This document shows, piece after piece, positions 47,448 through 58,937 of a stretch of DNA of 64,000 nucleotides (positions within the stretch are counted from its first letter, which is position 1; each line of letters opens with the position of its first letter). The translations under genes and the position numbers were made by a program. The DNA is taken from assembly GCA_008360975.2 (NCBI GenBank), contig CM039182.1, positions 32,785,566 through 32,849,565 of the forward strand, read 5' to 3'. This DNA is from Lichenostomus cassidix. Its lineage: Eukaryota > Chordata > Aves > Passeriformes > Meliphagidae. The notes beneath the pieces are model-generated. The model saw only the letters and a program-made list of their open reading frames with translations. It made no database searches and had not been told where the DNA came from.

Positions 47448-49835
47448 AGCAAATGTGGTTATACAAATCTCAGCATTTTAACATTATCCTTAAAATGCCA
47501 ATTTAACATAATTTAAACACAAAGTTTTCAAAGCACTGAGAACGTGATCGACGTAGGTCTGCAATACAAGCTTTTCCTGCTTTCATCAGCCTTCATGCTG
47601 TTTACTCTACATGGCAAGTGGTCCATATAACGCTGAAGAAAGTATCTCAGCATTGAATGTTGTGAACATGGGCTCTGAGCTATGCTGCCCTTGCCCTTTC
47701 TTCGTTTATATCCAACCACTGGAGGCTGCCTTTACATCTTCCCCTTTTGTTTGCCTGATCCCAATTATGATTATATTTAACACCAAAATTTAAACAATAT
47801 GGTTCAGACAAGTGAACCAATTCAGAACTGGATGTTTAACATTAAGCCGAGAACATACAATTTGAGTAATGAAGTATTTTAAAGACAGAATTCAATTTTC
47901 ATTGTATTTTTATTCTTGCTTCTTAATCAAATGCATATGGAATGCATTGTGTTTAATGAAACTACAAGATTAATATTTCAACAAACCAGCCAGTACATAA
48001 GACCACAACTGAGCATAAGTTGAAGACGTTATTTTAAAATATTTTTGAAAAAGCCTTTTATGAGAGAAGCACCCTCCTGCAGCCTTGGGCCTGCTTTCTC
48101 TTCTCTTTCAGGAGTGATTTCTCCCTGAACACTAAACTTTGTCTCCATGCACTATTCCTTTCTTTTCAGTTCTGGTTTGGATTTGACTGGCTGAGAACAC
48201 ATCAGGTTGGAAATCAAAGCCATTGTCATGCATCTATTACGATGCTCTTGTCTGAAACTTTTACCTTGGAGGCCTAGTGAGCCTTCCCTCCTTTGTTTAG
48301 GACTCCACTAGTATTGATTTTTTTACTGTGCAAGGGTTAAGCACAGTTCCTCTTTCTTGGCAGTGTTTTAGAGCATCTCCTCTTTCTCTCTAAAGAGATA
48401 GTTAATTGCAGTTTGTTTGCCAACAATTGTTTGCGTACCGCAGGTCCTCAGTGGGTGAGCTAACATATTTGAACTTACGGATTTATACAATATAAGCTGT
48501 AAGAATCCAGAATTTGAAGTCCACTTTTATTTTCAAATTAATGCACAACATAAATTTAAGTCCCATATGACATAATTCTAGCACTTTATGAACATTTTGT
48601 TTCAGGTAGGTATTAAAATATCTCAAAAGGCATGAGCTCCTCTCACACAATGTAAGTGTTCATGAGGTTCCCAAATTAGTTTGGTCAATGTAGAGTCCAG
48701 CAGTTTAACAACTAGAAAAGCACTTACCAAGTCATGGTCACATGGACATCAAACTTTACAGCAGAGCCTAAATGTTGCTCCTTTGGCAATTTCCACAGCC
48801 TTTTCCACCTACCACCTTCTGCCTTGTCCTCTCCCCATTTTTGCTTCTCTTCCCAGATATATCTACACCTCCTTCTTCCTCCCAGTCCCTCAAGCCATAC
48901 CTACAGGAGACTGCAGTATGTTACAGAGCAGCAGCAAAGCAAATATTCCCCAGCATGCTTGCTCTTCAAGACAAGGACTACAAAAGTTTCACAACTAGTG
49001 TGAAATGCACCTTCTCTCCAAGCCCTGCTCTACACTATCAGCTTCTTGCTTTGAAGGCTGTGTGGGGGATATAGTGATACAACTCCCTAAAGACTAAACA
49101 TGAGCAACCTTGAAAAGGACTCCGGGCAGCCAAGCAGATATTCTTTATTATTTGAATCCTTCCTATCTACCCAACATCTTCCACTGCAGCAAATCCTCAC
49201 CTCTCATCCACATTTCTGTCCTGGCAAGGTCCTACCCTCTGTATGGAAGAGTGGTTTCCCACCCTTTCCCCCACCTCAGCACAGCTCCTTTTCCTTGGTG
49301 AAGGGGCAAGTCTCACTAGCAGTGGTGTCATTTGGTTAAGAGCTGCAATCTTATTAGGAATATTTTGTCAGTCTATTAATATCTCTGCACTGGGAAGACC
49401 TTATGCAAAAAAAATCTCTGAGCTTCAGTTACTTCCTCAGGCCCAGCCATAATTGAAGAGCAAAACCCATACTTGTAAGAGATTAAGAGTCACTAGGAAA
49501 ACTAGAATTCCTCTGCATAAAACACATTTTTAATACTGTACTTTACTACTTATGGAGGTTAAAGCAAGAACATGCTTCTGGGGAGATTAATTTTTTTTAA
49601 ACACTCAAGCTTCAATGCAAGCTAAATAACACACTAGAGTCAAAGGTGATCATTATGTGCTTTACATTACATTTATTCAGATTAATATTGATCTTCTGTA
49701 ACCCTTCTCCCCCCTCTGCTTTATTAATGAAAGGATAATTCATGTGACAATAAGTAGCAAGAAGAAACTGTGAACAGGGAGAAGACAGAAGGAAAGGTAA
49801 AACAATTTTCTGCATATAAAGTAAGGAAAAGAATT
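47448..49835. other. Intergenic DNA, no gene recognised
   Basis: About 2.4 kb with strong plus-strand C over G bias (48781-48840: C25, G5). The bias explains several C-rich random frames near 48.7-49.4 kb. Nothing nameable. Confidence 0.6.
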
Positions 49836-50070
49836 ACCACAGAATAGTTCAGGTTGGAAAGAAACTCCAGAGGTCATCTGGACCAACCCCATGCTCAAGA
49901 AGGGCCACCAAGAGCAGGCTGCCCAGAACTGTATCCAGACAACTTTTGGCTATCTTTGAGTATGGAGACTTCACAACTTCCCTGGTTAAGCTGTAAAAGT
50001 GCTTGGTCACCACCACAGTGAAAAGGTGCTTCCTGATTTTTAGACAGGCCTCCTGTGTTTCAGTTTGTGA
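49836..50070 (-). mobile_element. CR1 LINE 3' fragment, antisense
   Basis: CAGAATAGTTCAGGTTGGAA at 49840-49859 and AGGTCATCTGGACCAACCCC at 49872-49891 are the reverse complement of a CR1 3' terminus. The rest follows the CR1 3' UTR up to about 50070. Confidence 0.93.
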
Positions 50071-51826
50071 AAGAAGACATTAAAGGATGACAGCTGATTG
50101 CCATATCTATGTACATTTCCACAAACTAAGACCATCCTGTCTCTGCCTCTTCCAAGGAAGCAGCACCTGAAGAAACCGTTAGACAGTCATAATTTTGGGA
50201 TGTCCTAATGGGAGCTGGGGGTCAGTACAGCAAAACTTACAGCACTCACCACAATTGAACTTACCTGCTTATATGAATTTAGACAGCTCCAAGTCACCCA
50301 GCTGCCAAAATGCAGGTATTAAACAGCTTCTGCTTGCCTAAATGGCACTACTTGCACAATTTAGATATGCTACTGCCATTAGCTTGATTCTCCCATACTG
50401 CTGATGTTTCCAGAACTAGAGCTGCTGAGTTTTACTGTCCAAGTGGGTCAATATTCAGCATTGAGACTTACTAAAAAGAGAAATTCATCCTTTGACTACA
50501 GCTGAAGAACATTTACAGAAGCTCTGCAGCAGATCAAGTATTGGTGCAAGAATGTAGTTTCCAAAACTTGAAGGGTAACAAACATCAAATACGGTAAAAA
50601 CTGTCATTGCACAAATAGGCAGTATTGCCTCACAGCCCAGCTGAACTCAAAATAAAGTGGCAATCATTCACCAATAGTCCAATACTTTTTTTTTTTCATA
50701 AGGTCCAGGATTCTGTCTGCTCATTTCAGGAAGTTACTATATACATATATATAATTCAGCAAGTAATTACTTTTGTATTGGCTATGCGAAGCCAAGTTTC
50801 AGCTCCCTCATTCTGCAGCTAATTAGCAGGAGGTTTCAGCACACCACCTCTAATATTTTAAATTCAGGCTCCACTGCTCCAAGCTATCTTCAATAGTATT
50901 AGCACCAGTATTCCAAAAAATAAATCCTGGCCATAGTAAAGATTATTTGCAGAGTACAGTAAGCATAGTGGACACCTGGCCCACTAGGTTACACAATGCC
51001 ACAAAATAGCCTTATTTGAATGTAATTTGTCAAATCTTTTTAACTTTTACTTCCCTCCAAAAATAAAAAATAAACTTGGGATTGCTCTGCAGTTCCATTT
51101 TCCACTTCTGAGAACCTGCTTACTTATAGTTCAATATCATATTTCTACCAGGACCATGTTCACCTCGTCTGGCTCCAACAACAAGGCAAATCCTTGTGCC
51201 ATTTACCCACCCCAAATACTGCAACTCTGCTTCCCATTCTGCAGCTGACAGATGCACGTGGCCTTTTGTTGGTAACTTGGGTATCCTGCTGTCCCAAGAT
51301 TCTGGGAAAATTTTGGGTACCATTGGTACCACCAGAAGCAAAACAAACAAAATTCCAGAAGCTGCTGCTCTCAGTGGGCTTTCAGGGCACTACACTTTAT
51401 GTGGATCTGGAAAAGTTTCCTGAATACAGCTGCCCAGGCAGCAGATAAATATAAATATCCCAGGGTTTTTGGTAGCCAGCTCATGACTTCCAATATTTTA
51501 TTTGTATTTCACTGGACTCTATGGTCTATTTATAAATTGTTTATCATACAGTTGCTAGAAGTCAGTAAATCTACTTTTGTTTCTAATAAAACACAACTTA
51601 ATTCCACGAAAATACACATATAAGGCTTGTCCTTTTTATCTCTTCGAACAGCATTTTTTGGTGTAAGTTAGATTTTTGCTTAAACATTCAGCTCAAAATC
51701 CAATCTCTGGAAGCCAGTCAAGTAAGCACATTCCTCAACTCTATCAGGTCCTGAGACTAACCAGCTACAGGCTGTGCAGCTTGCCTTTACTCTATACTCC
51801 CTATGCTCTTAATTATTGTCCAATCA

Positions 51827-51890
51827 CAAAAAAACCCACCAAAAAAACCAACAAAAAAAAACCAATACCAAAAAAAACCCCAACACTTGA
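51827..51890 (+). repeat. A/C-rich low-complexity tract
   Basis: Runs of A6-A9 separated by CCC, CC or CAACA. Complementary in texture to the G/T-rich tracts elsewhere in the window. Confidence 0.85.
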
Positions 51891-53762
51891 ACTTGCACAC
51901 TGGTTCATTATCACTCCCAGCAGCGCAACACATACTTAGGTATCTTGGCATTTAAGGAGATCTCAGCTGGGTAAAGAAAGCATGAGATAGCACCTTTTCT
52001 ATTCTAAAATTCTAAGATATCTATTCTAAAATTCTGAATTCAAACTAAAGCACCTCTGTACAGATTTCAAGCACGTACATACTGCTGAATCAATACATGC
52101 AGGGAGTCTGGGCCATGCTTGGATCCATTCAGCTTCAACCTTCAGAGTACTTGACAGCAAACTCCTTTCCTGTTCTCCACTTTGCAGAACAATAAATAGG
52201 TTGGTATCATTTCCTTTGCCTCTGCCCCTTCAAATAACAGACTTGTACTATTTTGGAAATTTGTGTAATTTACTCAGCATGCTCATTTGCCACTCTTCCA
52301 ATGAGGGAAGGACTGTAATTGGAATAGACACTCTGAAGTGTCAAAAAGCACTAAAAAATAAAGCAGCAGTTTAGAGTACATCTCCAGTGATGCACTAGAA
52401 GGGAAGCAGACAATGCCAAGCAGTCATTGGAAAATAATGTTTATGAATACATTTACACAGTTTGGCATTCAGACTTTATATTGAATAGCATCACCAGCTC
52501 TTTTTCTGTTTCCATTTCCTACATCATCTTCATCAAACACTACTGTTAATAGGCTAGCCAAAGCTTCATCTCCCATTCAAGGCCCCAAGCACTGCTACAC
52601 ACCTCAGGCTTGTTTCTAAAGTCTTACACTGCAATGAAGTGAGAAAGTTCAAATGCCAGGGTACTGTCAGATCACATACATTTCAGTGCAAGAATAAAGC
52701 ACCAAATCAGAAGCGCTAAGCTCTTTTCTAGTCCTATCTGAAGGGCCACATGATTTCCTGTATCAAAGCAGAAGTGTCACCAAAAGGTCACTATTCAAGT
52801 ATTACTTGTAGGACAGGAGGTACAACATGCTGCAGACATGTGGCAAGGACAAGTGAGAGCTACCAAGAGGCCAAGCAATACTCACCTTGCCTTCAGAACT
52901 GATCAGTTTGACCACCAGGGAAGTAAAGCAGGCAAAAAACTGGCTCCAGCTGTAATGTTTTACAGAGAAGGCAAGCAGCTTCATTCCCACTGCAGCTGGA
53001 CTCAGGTTTGCTATCTGCCATCACACCCTGTCCACTGCAAGAGGCTTCAGGATCCTGCCCCCCTATTCTGGGCTGAATTGATACCGCAATAAGCTAAGAT
53101 CCAAACATGTTACACTTACCCCAAAAGAGTAAGCCTATGCTCCAGTCTGTGGGTTTCCAGAATGGAAGAACCTATATGGAGTTTTAACCACCAAATCTGA
53201 GTATCTAAGAAGCCTTTATAAGACCTACTGCACTCCCCTGACACTCCAAAAGGCTATTTAGTACAAAAATTGGAAACTGCAATTTGCATTACATATCCTG
53301 CTAGGCAGGAACCACCCCTAAATTAAATACAGTGGGACTTTAGCCCTGAAGGTACAAGGTGTTTCCCTATAACTGCACTGATTAAACAGTTTGCAGACAC
53401 CAGACCTCTAAGTCCTTTTCAGCAGACGTCACACTGCACAACATAAAGCAGCAGGCAATTGGCCAAAAATGGTTAGCAAAAAGGATTCCTTAAACCTCCA
53501 GCATCCAAATATAGCCCTAGCTGGTCACATGGGCTGCCATACAGTAAGTGCTCCTCACTTTACCTACCCTTTGATTAAACAGTTTGAGCTAAAAAGCATG
53601 TACTTAGAATAGCATTTCAGTTTTCAGCCCAATTCCATGAACCATATAATCTTGCTCTACCTTCCACATTCAGACTGGCAAAAAGGAAAGTTGATTCAGG
53701 TTTCTAGTGAGCCCAAAGGGAATCATTAGCTACAAAAAGCTAACAGAATATGAGACCTCTAA

Positions 53763-53810
53763 CATATATGTGTATACACACATATTTGTGTATATATATA
53801 TATAAATATA
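53763..53810 (+). repeat. TA/CA alternating tract
   Basis: Imperfect alternating ATATATGTGTATACACAC followed by (TA)n. Confidence 0.9.
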
Positions 53811-54736
53811 AAAGCAATGTATCTGCCATACAATGCAGCTGCTGTAAAATACTTAACATATTCTACAGTACATACTGATTTTTAATTTCAAAAAATTGTC
53901 ATACATTACTCCATCTGACGTCTAGCAAAGTTTTTTCATCCTACTCTCATTATGATGAAAGCTGATCAGCTGATTATATCCACAAGAACTCCACAGCTTA
54001 GTTTACACATCAAGAAACTGCACAATTTCTGAAGAAAGGCAGGCCAGCTACTGAACTGTTGCCAGATGTCAACTTGAACTGAAAAAAGTTGAGCCTGGCC
54101 CTTCCTTTCGCAGCCCTTAAATCCACTGTCCAAGTTAAGTATTGTGCAGGTGTCAAGTAAGTTTACATTATGAAACCTTGCAACTGCACTAATAAATACA
54201 AGTGTCACATCCTTCCAAAGCCTTCCCCCCACCATCAGTGAGGATGAAGCCTTGCAGTACTCACTCACAACAAACCTTGTGATCTTTGAATACGCAGAGG
54301 CGTGAAGTTGTAGCTATTACTCAACTGAAGCTGGAAGTCTGAGGTTCCTAAAGAGGAAAACAGCCCAGTACCAGAGGCAAGGCCTAAACCCTGAATTAGC
54401 ACACTTACTGCATTGTGTTACAGCAGGGCTCTGTGGCACAGATTTTTGCTAGAAGCATGGAACCTTTTATCAAACTCAAGCCCCCACTTAGCTGCCATAT
54501 TCTGTTACAGACTTAAAAGCATGCACAATTAGGGACAGCATCGAGCACGTTCACACACCCACCACCGGCTCAGCTGCACCGAGCACCAGTTAGTTTCACA
54601 TTTATGCCGGCAGCCAGGCCGGCCTGACTGTACTGAAATAACCCTCAGTACCCAGATGTTGCGCTATTTTTACCCTGGAAAAGAAAAGAAGGACACCCAA
54701 CAAAACTTCAGAGCGGGAGGCCACGACAGCACAGAC

Positions 54737-54742
54737 TTTATT
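54737..54742 (-). terminator. AATAAA polyadenylation signal after miR-148a
   Basis: On the minus strand GGAATAAAGTC reads about 100 nt 3' of the mature miR-148a arm, followed within 2-20 nt by a GT-rich CTGTGCTGTCGTGG. That is the standard layout of a cleavage/polyadenylation site. If used, the primary transcript from the 55.5-kb promoter would be only about 0.8 kb. This is inference; 3'-end data would decide. Confidence 0.5.
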
Positions 54743-54825
54743 CCGAGGCTGCAGCGCAGGTTTCGGCACACGGCAGCGCCCGGGCTCGCCATCCCCGCAG
54801 TGACGTGTCCACCTGAGGCTCCGGG

Positions 54826-54841
54826 GCCGCCGCCGCCGCCG
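54826..54841 (+). repeat. (GCC)n trinucleotide abutting miR-148a
   Basis: Five GCC units end at the base of the hairpin. In the transcript they are GGC repeats starting a few nucleotides after the mature 3p arm, where the Drosha-enhancing CNNC motif usually lies (a CGGC falls at about +16). Confidence 0.9.
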
Positions 54842-54844
54842 GAG

Positions 54845-54866
54845 ACAAAGTTCTGTAGTGCACTGA
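54845..54866 (-). ncRNA. MIR148A: Mature miR-148a-3p
   Basis: 22 nt on the minus strand with seed CAGUGCA (positions 2-8). As far as I recognise it, it is identical to the vertebrate miR-148a-3p over its whole length. This is the main functional strand in the family. Confidence 0.97.
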
Positions 54867-54882
54867 CTGCTATCGTACCCAG

Positions 54883-54904
54883 AGTCGGAGTGTCACAGAA
54901 CTTT
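54883..54904 (-). ncRNA. MIR148A: Mature miR-148a-5p (passenger arm)
   Basis: 22 nt on the minus strand starting AAAGTTCTGTGACAC. It pairs with the 3p arm with small mismatches. It differs from the human 5p form in the GTGAC segment (human GAGAC). Confidence 0.9.
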
Positions 54905-55081
54905 GCTTCCGGAGGCTCCAGTCCTCCGCCGGTACCGGCGCCGGGGGGCCGCCCGCCAGCACAAGTTTCCCTGCCTGGGAAGGGAAGGCGCACACGGTTA
55001 GAGGTGGGAAAGGGAGCCCCCTCCTCCTCCGCGGCTCGGCGGGAGACCCGCTGCCCGGGGAAGGGGGAGAAGGAGGCGAAA

Positions 55082-55102
55082 TTTTTTTTTTTTTTTTTTT
55101 TT
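55082..55102 (+). repeat. Poly(T) of 21 nt in the miR-148a leader
   Basis: An uninterrupted T run (A run in the miR-148a transcript) set in GC-rich DNA between the promoter and the hairpin, next to AATAAA on the plus strand at 55103 and a C8 run near 55124. Confidence 0.95.
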
Positions 55103-55496
55103 AATAAACACCCAAAATGCATCCCCCCCCACACCTCCCCCAACCCGGAGCTAACGGGCCGCCCTGCGAGAGCCGCGGCCGAGCAGCTGCCCGGAGCGCT
55201 GCCGCTGCAGCCAGCGGGGGCTACCGGCTGCCGCTGACAGCCCGGCGCCGCGGCCCTGCGGGACCCCGGGCAGCGCCGGGCATCCCGCCGCGGCCCCGCA
55301 CCGCCCCGCGGGAGGAACCCGAGCGGCGCCCCCCCGCCCGCCAGCCAGCCCTTCCCCCGCCGACGAGCGCAACAGGTCCGGCCCGCCCGACGCCGCCCGC
55401 AGTCCCCGCGGCGGCAGCGGCCCCGTCCGGTCCGGCCGCGTCCCGCCGAGCGGCGGTGGCGGCCGGTGTCGCTCGCCCGCCCGCGCCGTGCGCCCG

Positions 55497-55690
55497 CCGC
55501 TCCATCTTGACTTTTGCCGACGTGGAAATTTTGGGTTCGGGGACGAGCCGCGCTCTTATTGGCCGGCGGCGGGCGGGGTCGGAGGTCACGGCTGCTGTCG
55601 CCGCTCCGCGCCAAAGCCTCCTCGCAGGCGGCCCCGCCCCGCCGCCCGCCCCGCCCCGCCCCGCCCGCCCGGGGGCGGTGCCGCCCGCGG
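55497..55690 (-). promoter_or_regulatory. Probable miR-148a promoter, leftward
   Basis: Read on the minus strand in order: clustered GC boxes (GGGCGGGGCGGGGCGG, plus coordinates 55631-55670); an E2F-type TTTGGCGC at 55608-55615; a CCAAT box at 55558-55562; and a YY1-like CAAGATGGAGC at 55498-55508, a motif usually found at or just downstream of the start site. The CCAAT-to-YY1 spacing of about 50 bp fits a start site near 55500-55520. The hairpin then lies about 600 nt into the transcript. The orientation rests on motif order and agrees with the skew change at this island. Confidence 0.65.
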
Positions 55691-57069
55691 GGCCCCGGTG
55701 CCCGCTGCGGCCGTGGCGGCGCGGGGCCGTGCGGAGAGGAGGGGGGGTGGCGCCCCGAAGGGTCCTCGACCCCGACTGGGCTCGGGCAGCCGCGGGACGG
55801 TGCTGGGGGCGTGGGGCGGGCTGGAGGGGCTGCCGCGGGCCCGCTGGGGGCGTGAACGCGGAGCCGGTTCCCGGTGCCCCTCCGCCGCCTGCGGCCCCGC
55901 GGCGTTCCTGCCCCGTGCGGGTCCTGCCCGCGCCCGGCGCTGCCCGAGCCCGGCCCCGGCAGCCACCCCCAGCCCGTCTCCCGCAGCCCCCGCCGCGGCG
56001 CTCGGCGTAACCTCGTGGCGGAGGTGCTGCCCCTGAGCGCTGAGTGCCGCGGTGCTTCGGCTCCACGGGCACCGCAGGTGTCCTGGCTTCCCCCGGGAGG
56101 GCAGCCGGGGCTGTGCTGTGCTGTGCTGGGTGTGAGCAGGAGAACCCTCGGCTGTCTCCGGATCCCGCTTGGCATTTGAAGGACTTTGGAAAGAACGTAA
56201 CAACTTTTACTGAAGAGTGTGTTCCCTTTCCCCGAAGGAATAGCTGAGGTGTATCTGTTGTCTGAAAACTGTTTTCTGCTCTTTCTCAAAGGTGTCAAGA
56301 CTTCGCTAGTTCCCTGTGGAACTCATCGTACACCAATTGTACAAAATTACCCAAAAAAAGATTTGAAAATAATTCCTGCCATTTTTTTTATCTCTTACAC
56401 AGAATTGAAGTCACAGAACTTAAACTGGTCTTGCTGTCCGGCTTGTTCACCAGGCTCAGACAGAACTGCTAACGCCACTAACAGTTTGAAACACTGGTCC
56501 AGGGCTCCTCCATCAAGGCAGAACCCTTGATAGTAAATGCTCTTTGTGTAGTTGAGGCGCTGGATTAGTTCCAGGAGAGCCGTTCACCGATCCGAGCTGT
56601 GTGTACATGCAGGTGTTCGTGGGAGGAGGTGTGTCGGCCCTGTCCTGCAGCAGCATCGCTGCGCCCTGAACTCCAGTGTTTACATGCCCCTTGTCACTGC
56701 AGGATCACAGCGGTACCTGTTAACACAAACCTATGGCTGTCATTTCAGTTTCTGAAAGGGAAATAAACTAAAAAATGCTTTGAAATTAGATTTTGTCTCC
56801 TTTAGCCTTTTGCCTGCAGAAGCAGAAAGGGCAAGCCTTTCCGGAGCCTTTCTGTTCTACTTATGAAACATATTCCTCCCTCCTTGTCTTCACCTTCACC
56901 GTCCTGTTCAATCATCAGCCCTAATCTGTCTTGCTGTGACTTTCCACGTGTAGTAGCACTTCCCATCTTCCTGTTGCCCCCCTATCTCTGCTCCCTCCAC
57001 ATACAGCCTCTCTGCTAGGCCATGGAGTAGGCCCCAGCTATGCCGCTGCTGCTCGGCTGTGTGTACAAG

Positions 57070-57113
57070 AATATTGATTTCACAGTGTGTATGCTCTGTA
57101 AAAAAATCAATAT
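57070..57113. repeat. Short inverted repeat (hairpin)
   Basis: AATATTGATTTCACAG at 57070-57085 faces CTGTAAAAAAATCAATAT at 57096-57113. The arms pair over ATATTGATTT/AAATCAATAT and ACAG/CTGT, with a 10-nt loop and a small A bulge. It is too short and too AT-rich to call a microRNA. Confidence 0.7.
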
Positions 57114-58860
57114 TTCAGTAGATTGAGCAGCGTGTGCGGCAGTGTAATGGAGCCCAGCCTGCTCATGTAATGTGCAGGGGTCCTCATTCAGAGATTGAGG
57201 TCAGTCAGAAAATGGAAATGTGTTTTCTTCTTTTATTGTGTGCTTCAGATATAATGTAGGTGTTTATGTTCTAGTGTTTAACTTACAGCACGCAGTTACT
57301 TTTAAGTCATACCCAACAGAAGGTCACATATTGCAGGTGACATACACAAAAAGGAATGCCACAGATATACAGTGCATTTTTTTAAAGCTTAATAAATCCC
57401 CTCTTACCCTTATCCATCATATACCTATCAAACAACAGTTGTGAGGGAAAAAGCATTATTTTTGTTTCTGCAAATAAAAATAATATTCCGTTGTTTGGTG
57501 CAAACTTGGCTTCTGATTATGTAATGAAACATGAAGTACTTTAACAAATTCCAATATAGCAACATGTATCGAAAAGTATCATAAAATGAGCAAAAGTGAA
57601 AAGAACGAGGGAGGAGAAATTACAAATGTATGACACAAAACCAGAGTAAAAGCTCACATTGATTTTAGTGGACCTGGGATTTCAGCCAGAATATTCTCCA
57701 TGATACATTTTCCACTCCTTAAACCGTTGTATCATGCCTTAAAATGTAGCAAGAGTAATTCATAAAATGACATGAGAAACCACGGCATTCTCAGGCTCAG
57801 AGTCAAGATTAGTGTAAGCTAACTATTTTTTCACAGCTCTGGGGACAATTGATATGGTTTTATGTTTACTTAATAATTTTATCAGCTGGTTTTCTCAGAG
57901 GCTATTTCTCGTCCACCAAAATCTCTCACTGCAGCAGTGAGTACAGATCTATACAACAGGCGGCAGAGTTTTATGTTTGTGAATGTTACAATGCTTTGTG
58001 CTGAATATAACATTTCAAGATGCTCAGGGGCCCTCTTGTTCTGTAAAAAAGGCAAAGCTATTTATTCTTTCGTCATTCACTTTCTTAATTGGAGACTGAT
58101 TTGGCAGTCATGGTCGGGGAGGCATGCAGGGCTGGAGCAGTAACATCTTTCAGTTACAGCTCTGGTTTAGGACATGACTCATGGAGAAAGCTCCCAAATG
58201 TAAAATACTGCTACCTACAAATGCACACGACTCTAGGATTTCTCAGAAGTCAGTTGATACTCTTCAGTCACTGACCACAGATTTCTCATATATATTTCAC
58301 TGTTCTGAAGAAGTGTTTGTTTTAGTATTAACAGCTGCTGGAAACCTATACACTCACCAGTCCTAAAAACATATCTCAAGATATGCAATATGTCCTAAAA
58401 TATTTTAGGTACAGTTTAAAAAATAGTATGGTAATAATAGAAAATGTAAAAATATATTAAAACCACTATGATATAATGTTTCACTTAATCCTTGAATGCT
58501 TTTCTCAGTAGGATAAACTGCAATAAAAGTATTATTATTTAAATTATAAGATAAATCTCATAGCTGCAGATTAAGAAATAATAATTAGTCTTGCACTTTT
58601 CTTTCAGAGTCCATCTGTTTTGACAGCATGCTTCCAACTAAGAAGATTCAAGAAGGTGGTTACTATGTGAGACAGACAAAACTACATGATGTAGAGGACC
58701 AAACTGTGACGTTTTGTAAAGTAAAGCTGAACAATATTTCGCAGAATTTTAGTTTAAAATGTGGGAGAGATTTATGATAGAATTTACTTTTATTAACTGC
58801 AGACTCTGTTTTTCCAGGGTCCTCCTCTGCCAGCCTTGTGAAACAGTAAATCGAGGGAGG

Positions 58861-58937
58861 GTTTTTGTGGGTTTTATTTTGGTTTAGTTTGTTTGTTTGG
58901 TTGGTTGGTTGATGTTTTTTGGGGTTTTTTTTCATTT
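58861..58937 (+). repeat. G/T-rich low-complexity tract
   Basis: (GTTT)n, (GGTT)n and GGGGTTTTTTTT runs. The same class of tract as at 18.8 and 29.1 kb. Confidence 0.85.

Larger units (their letters stand above)
50071..54699. other. DNA downstream of miR-148a, no exon recognised
   Basis: About 4.6 kb immediately 3' of miR-148a in its own direction. No coding exon or named repeat, apart from the A-rich tract at 51827-51890 and an AT tract at 53763-53810. Plus-strand C over G and A over T (52561-52620: A16 C21 G8 T15) suggest it is transcribed on the minus strand in the germline, possibly as read-through or a long primary miR-148a transcript. Confidence 0.5.
54838..54912 (-). ncRNA. MIR148A: microRNA precursor miR-148a
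   Basis: Minus-strand hairpin of the conserved miR-148/152 family. The 3p arm (54845-54866) begins TCAGTGCA and continues CTACAGAACTTTGT. The CTAC after the seed identifies miR-148a, not 148b (CATCAC) or 152 (CATGAC). The 5p arm (54883-54904) starts AAAGTTCTGTGACACTCCGA, and the loop reads about CTGGGTACGATAGCAG. The base of the stem pairs CCGGA with TCCGG. In vertebrates the family is loaded into Argonaute and represses targets such as DNMT1 and LDLR (known from mammals). No host protein gene is seen, consistent with the intergenic MIR148A locus of other amniotes. Confidence 0.98.
54700..56180. promoter_or_regulatory. CpG island of miR-148a
   Basis: About 1.5 kb of very high GC and dense CpG containing the miR-148a hairpin at its left end and the probable promoter in its centre. 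Long frames are open through it on both strands (up to 542 codons on the minus strand). They run straight through the microRNA hairpin and a poly(A) run, encode Ala/Arg/Gly/Pro-rich sequence with no domain, and are best explained by the lack of A/T for stop codons. Confidence 0.9.

Noticed and set aside
54670..56298. Open frame of 542 codons on the minus strand
   Set aside because: It runs through the miR-148a promoter, hairpin and a poly(A) run (as a poly-Lys stretch), is Ala/Arg/Gly/Pro-rich with no domain, and overlaps long frames in several other phases. It is an artefact of GC-rich CpG-island sequence.
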